From Bacteroidales bacterium (lineage in GTDB: Bacteria > Bacteroidota > Bacteroidia > Bacteroidales > Azobacteroidaceae), in NCBI GenBank assembly GCA_003851245.1, contig BHEP01000018.1:1-50098 (forward strand): DNA of 50,098 nt. Direction: 5' to 3'. Below are positions 43,426 through 50,098 of the stretch, piece after piece; position 1 is the stretch's first letter, and each line of letters starts with the position of its first letter. The notes under the pieces are model-generated. The model had not been told where the DNA came from. It did no database searches and worked only from the letters and a program-made list of their open reading frames with translations. A program made the position numbers and the translations under genes.

Positions 43426-44696
43426 TCAATTTTATCCCATACCTTAAAATGATCTTGTCCTAGGCTCATGTTTAGTTCCTCAATGCCTATGAGTAGGTTT
43501 TTTTCGTTCTCATATAGTTTAAGTCCCGTTTCCTTGTATGTTTCATAATAATCTACAAACTCCAGCATATTTATATTTCTATGCTCAAAGCTTGTGCTTA
43601 CGCCATCTATAAGATGATTTAGGTCTATTTCCAATAATTTATCAAAACTTTTATGAAAATGATAAGCCTTTGTTATCTTATCCAATTTGGCATAAAAATC
43701 GATTTCTATTTCGTTGATAGCATATTCTTTATGCAGCTTGCTTTGTATCACCATAGCTTTGGCAGCTTTTATATTGCCCTGATTTCTGTCAAAAAGAGGA
43801 ATATTCATGCTAATGCCTAGTCCAAAATAATTGCGTACTATATTGCTTTCTTTGTCATAAACTACCCTAAGTGCTAAGTCAGGAATGCGCATTCTTTTTT
43901 GTAGTTGCAGGTTGCTCTCTTGCGCTAGCGTATTTATTTTTGCAATTCTTATCTTTGGGTTTTCTTGCACTTGGCTCATCATATTGTCTATATTGAAGGT
44001 CTCCAAACCTATTGCCAACAGGTCATAGTCCTCAATTTTGGGTTTTACATCCACTTGTGGGTCAAGATGCAGTAGCAGGCGCAGCTGTTTTTGTATATCA
44101 ATCATTTGATTGCTATAATCTAGCTGCTCGGTTTTAAGAGAAAAAAACAATGCTTGCAGCCGTATTTTTTCCATCAAGGAGACGTTGCCTTTTTCCCATT
44201 GTTTTTCATATACATCAATCAATCGTGCTATATGATCCATTTCTTTATTGAATATGGCTATAGCTTTTTCAGTAAAATGCGCATCAATCATGTTGGCACG
44301 GAGAGCAAATTTGAGGCTAAGCACGAGGTCTTCAAATTCTTTATTGGCAATATCTACATTGTACCTCTCTATTTGTATGCGTTTGCCGCGCTTGCCAGCC
44401 AGCACTATAAGCTGCTCAATCTCTCCCGATTGTTGCGATCGAGGATCGAAATAAGTCTTTGTATGACTGTTGTAGATGTTTTGTTCAATAGAAATACTCG
44501 GATTGTCAAACAATCTAGCTTGTATCAAATCGGCTTTTGCCTTATCTATAGAATATCGCTGAGCCAGCAGTTGTAGGTTGTGGTCTACAAATATTTTTTC
44601 GGCCTCTATAATACCTATGTGTAAAATGTCGTGTGCAAGAGTGTAACTTCCCTTTCCACACATAATAATAATAAATAGAAATACATACTTCGCCAT
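43416..44696 (-). CDS. czcC: CzcC-type TolC-family outer membrane channel
   Basis: A 426-residue exported protein with a signal peptide ending near GSYTLAHD. Long amphipathic helices are in two repeats, as in TolC family proteins (for example RIQIERYNVDIANKEFEDLVLSLK up to residue 20 of each block). It forms the outer-membrane exit of the tripartite pump. It is the first gene of the czcCBA unit and has a -7 box 20 bp upstream. Confidence 0.85.
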   Translation of the reverse strand: MAKYVFLFIIIMCGKGSYTLAHDILHIGIIEAEKIFVDHNLQLLAQRYSIDKAKADLIQARLFDNPSISIEQNIYNSHTKTYFDPRSQQSGEIEQLIVLAGKRGKRIQIERYNVDIANKEFEDLVLSLKFALRANMIDAHFTEKAIAIFNKEMDHIARLIDVYEKQWEKGNVSLMEKIRLQALFFSLKTEQLDYSNQMIDIQKQLRLLLHLDPQVDVKPKIEDYDLLAIGLETFNIDNMMSQVQENPKIRIAKINTLAQESNLQLQKRMRIPDLALRVVYDKESNIVRNYFGLGISMNIPLFDRNQGNIKAAKAMVIQSKLHKEYAINEIEIDFYAKLDKITKAYHFHKSFDKLLEIDLNHLIDGVSTSFEHRNINMLEFVDYYETYKETGLKLYENEKNLLIGIEELNMSLGQDHFKVWDKIDKN

Positions 44697-44716
44697 AAGA
44701 ATAATTTTTCAGATGG

Positions 44717-44724
44717 CAAAGGTA
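44717..44724 (-). promoter_or_regulatory. -7 promoter box for czcCBA
   Basis: The minus strand reads TACCTTTG, an exact TAnnTTTG match, 20 bp upstream of the czcC ATG. No TTTG is seen at the -33 position, as might be expected if an activator is needed; the neighbouring response regulator is a candidate. Confidence 0.45.
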
Positions 44725-44782
44725 GGTCTATTCAAATAAAAGGGCGAACTTAGGAAATTAGAATATCATTAGAATTGGTTTT

Positions 44783-44859
44783 CCCCTAGAAGTGTGAAGT
44801 GTAAACCCCTAGAAGTGTGAACCCCTAAAAGTGTTAGAAGTGAAAGTGTTAGAAGTGAA
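44783..44859. repeat. nested 15-16 bp tandem repeats
   Basis: CCCCTAGAAGTGTGAA occurs at 44783-44798 and 44806-44821, with a variant at 44822-44837. AGTGTTAGAAGTGAA is repeated exactly at 44830-44844 and 44845-44859. The first unit resembles the hairpin portion of the dispersed promoter repeat at 8588 (AGGGGTGTGAACCCCTAGAA). The array sits between the czc promoter and the lacZ terminator and has no coding potential. Confidence 0.7.
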
Positions 44860-44876
44860 AGTAAATATTATTGATA

Positions 44877-44914
44877 AACAAAAAGGTCGGCATCGCAATG
44901 ATGTCCGACCTTTA
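44877..44914 (-). terminator. intrinsic terminator of the beta-galactosidase gene
   Basis: AAAGGTCGG (44882-44890) pairs with CCGACCTTT (44905-44913), and the stem extends through CATC/GATG with a one-base bulge and a 5-nt loop. On the minus strand it is followed by a T-rich run. It lies about 20 bp after the lacZ stop codon. Confidence 0.8.
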
Positions 44915-44932
44915 TTATTTTGCTTGGAATAT

Positions 44933-48370
<3,438 letters not shown>

Positions 48371-48416
48371 TTATATTTTGTAAAAAATTGATTTTCTATT
48401 GTCAGGCTAGCTTATA

Positions 48417-48457
48417 GACCATAAGTGAGGCTTTTTTTAGGCGCTTCACTTATGGTC
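48417..48457. other. long hairpin in the GH109-lacZ intergenic region
   Basis: GACCATAAGTGAGGC (48417-48431) pairs with its complement at 48443-48457 over 15 bp with a single mismatch and an 11-nt T-rich loop. On the minus strand no T-run follows, so it does not look like a standard terminator. It may protect the end of the upstream gene's message or set unequal expression of the two genes. Confidence 0.6.
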
Positions 48458-48478
48458 AAAAGCAAGGATGACAGCTTG

Positions 48479-49861
48479 TTATTTATAAAATTCTAGTTTC
48501 GTTAGTTTGTCCCATCCTCCACGGGTGAAGTCGGGAATCTCTACTGGAGCTGATCCCTTGTCTAATGATATTTCGGATAGAGGAATCATGCAGCACCATT
48601 CGGCAAGGTCGTATACATCCATATCTAGGGGTAATCCTTTTTGTAGGCAGTATATAAGGCGGTAGTCCATCACAAAATCCATGCCTCCATGGCCCCCTAC
48701 TTTCTTAGCTTTTTCTTCAATATCTACTACTATGGGGTGTTTATATTTTTCCATCAATGCCTTTCTAACCTCTTCGGGCACAAATCTATGTGCATTGAGG
48801 TCTTCGTGGTTTACTATGTTGTCGTCGGCAATTTCCTTGGCATCGAGGGCATATCCTGGCGATGGGTATTTGTTGGCAAATCCCTTGGTTCCGGATATTT
48901 GATACATGCGGCTGTATGGTCGCGGCGAGGTCACGTCGTGCTCTATGAGCATGGTTTTCCCCTTTTCTGTACGAATCATTGTCATTGTGTGATCACCATT
49001 TCTAAAATCAGTAATCTCTTCGCCTGTTTTTTCTTTTATGTATGCGGGGTTGCCAAAGGCCTTGGTGTCCATAGAAACCAATACGTTCATTTTGTCGCCA
49101 CGGTGTATATTCATTGCTTGGCAAACAGGGCCGATGCCATGTGTGGGATAAACATCGCCACGGTGTTTTCTATTGTAATCCATGCGCCATCCTTCCCAAT
49201 ACTGGTCCCAGAATGGTTGTAGTCCATGTATGTAGGCACCTTCGCCATGCAATACCTCTCCTAATAGTCCTTGCTGCACCATGTTGAGGGTGGTGAGTTC
49301 AAAGAAATCGTATACGCAGTTTTCTAGCTGCATGCAGTGTTTGCGTGTTCTTTCCGAAGTGTTGATAAGTCCCCATATCTCGTCCATAGTCATTGCTGCT
49401 GGCACTTCTATGGCTACATGTTTGCCATCTTCCATAGCCTGCATGCCTATCATGGCATGGCTTTTCCAGTCGGTGGCTATATAAATAAGGTCTACATCGG
49501 GTAGCGCCGTTACTTGTCGCCATACGGCAGTATCGCCAAAAAACTCCTTGGCTTGAGGCTTGCCATGTTTTTCTAGTATGGCGTTTGCCTTTTGGGTTCC
49601 CTCTTGACGCACGTCGCATAGGGCTACGATTTCTACGCCATCAATTTGTGCCATTCGCCCTACTGCTCCAGGACCGCGCATGCCAAGACCAATAAATGCT
49701 ACACGAACGGTGGGTATTGGGTCGCATTTCAATGCCAATACATCTTTTTGTCCTGTGGGTCTGTCGGGAGCTGCGTTTTTTATTAAAAGTTCTTTTGAAC
49801 TTTCAGCACATCCTAGAAGTACTGAGATTGCTAAGGAGAATACTAAAATAATCTTTTTCAT
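48479..49861 (-). CDS. GH109-type Gfo/Idh/MocA family glycosidase, lipoprotein
   Basis: A 460-residue lipoprotein (LLGCAESS; Cys18). The NAD-binding N-terminus has AFIGLGMRGPGAVGRM, then ALCDVR and VAIEVPAAMTMDEIW. The C-terminal catalytic half has LENCVYD and GGHGGMDFVMDYRL, typical of GH109 alpha-N-acetylgalactosaminidases that use an oxidation-elimination mechanism with bound NAD. Activity on GalNAc is expected but not proven; non-GalNAc relatives exist. It is first in a probable unit with the GH2 gene and has a clear promoter. Confidence 0.85.
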   Translation of the reverse strand: MKKIILVFSLAISVLLGCAESSKELLIKNAAPDRPTGQKDVLALKCDPIPTVRVAFIGLGMRGPGAVGRMAQIDGVEIVALCDVRQEGTQKANAILEKHGKPQAKEFFGDTAVWRQVTALPDVDLIYIATDWKSHAMIGMQAMEDGKHVAIEVPAAMTMDEIWGLINTSERTRKHCMQLENCVYDFFELTTLNMVQQGLLGEVLHGEGAYIHGLQPFWDQYWEGWRMDYNRKHRGDVYPTHGIGPVCQAMNIHRGDKMNVLVSMDTKAFGNPAYIKEKTGEEITDFRNGDHTMTMIRTEKGKTMLIEHDVTSPRPYSRMYQISGTKGFANKYPSPGYALDAKEIADDNIVNHEDLNAHRFVPEEVRKALMEKYKHPIVVDIEEKAKKVGGHGGMDFVMDYRLIYCLQKGLPLDMDVYDLAEWCCMIPLSEISLDKGSAPVEIPDFTRGGWDKLTKLEFYK

Positions 49862-49892
49862 ACCTTGACTTACAATTGTTAATAATTAATGG

Positions 49893-50000
49893 AATGTTGG
49901 TTTTTTACTTTAATCTGCATACTCATTTTTCAAGTAAAAGTCCAAATATACGAATTTATTTGCGTTATTCAAATAATTGTAAAAAAATGTTGGTTTTTTA
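49893..50000. repeat. 15-bp direct repeats flanking the GH109-type gene promoter
   Basis: AATGTTGGTTTTTTA occurs at 49893-49907 and 49986-50000, 93 bp apart, one on each side of the promoter at 49943-49973. They could be regulator sites for a looping repressor or activator, or just a small duplication. Nothing else is recognisable up to the right edge (50098). Confidence 0.45.
49943..49973 (-). promoter_or_regulatory. promoter of the GH109-lacZ unit
   Basis: On the minus strand a TTTG (complement of 49970-49973) is followed by 19 bp and TATATTTG (complement of 49943-49950), a full Bacteroidota promoter match. The leader to the ATG at 49861 is about 75 nt. Confidence 0.65.
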
Positions 50001-50098
50001 TATAAAACATATCTTTCTAGCATATATGGGGCCCATTTAAAATTGTTGGTAAGAGCGAAAGCATCTTTTTGAACAATTGCAAGGCTAAGGTAGTATTT

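Noticed and set aside
44783..44859. A CRISPR array.
   Set aside because: The repeats are only 15-16 bp, nearly contiguous, without unique spacers, and no cas gene is nearby.

Overview
The window looks like chromosomal DNA of an AT-rich member of the Bacteroidota, most likely order Bacteroidales. Four things point there: promoters of the form TTTG-N19/20-TAnnTTTG with no Shine-Dalgarno sites; a type IX secretion (T9SS) sorting domain and a coat-hanger-type beta repeat; the guaB plus SurA-like triad and the RseC-led rnf operon; and a GH2/GH109 glycan pair. I see no rRNA, tRNA, CRISPR array or complete insertion sequence. The gene content fits an anaerobe or microaerophile that conserves energy with Rnf, detoxifies oxygen and peroxide (flavodiiron protein, AhpC-type peroxiredoxin, MsrBA) and degrades host or plant glycans.

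Layout. 1-3369 (+): end of a diaminopimelate dehydrogenase gene, lgt, a flavodiiron protein and proB. 3388-8501 (-): apbE and a YigZ-family gene, a peroxiredoxin with an OxyR-like operator, a Tat-type Dabb lipoprotein, and an adenine methyltransferase with a small unknown partner. 8749-9372 (+): a membrane-anchored nitroreductase. 9369-14928 (-): rseC-rnfBCDGEA; ApbE at 3388 is the expected flavin transferase for RnfD and RnfG. 15136-20724 (+): galE, an AI-2E family permease, a candidate small RNA, lepA and an SNF-family transporter. 20721-28181 (-): an OstA-like protein, three SurA/PpiC-type periplasmic chaperone genes and guaB. 28545-30511 (+): argD-like and proC. 30586-33786 (-): an XRE-cupin regulator, an acyl-CoA ligase and msrBA in an overlapping operon. 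34086-35205 (+): a small coat-hanger-repeat protein and a T9SS cargo gene broken by two in-frame stops. 35194-36513 (-): a DUF4026/DUF2314-like protein. 36723-38767 (+): a two-component system, convergent with a czcCBA-type metal efflux operon (39121-44696, -). 44933-49861 (-): a GH2 beta-galactosidase and a GH109-type glycosidase.

The most interesting non-coding signals are: a dispersed intergenic repeat that carries a promoter and sits before three unrelated genes (8588, 15020, 28327); a promoter-to-terminator unit of about 95 nt before lepA; an OxyR-like operator before the peroxiredoxin; and several short tandem arrays just downstream of stop codons. I did not find a clear new multi-gene system. 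The nearest candidates are the methyltransferase pair without a nuclease, RnfG with a second flavinylation-like motif, and the T9SS gene with two stops in one otherwise open frame.
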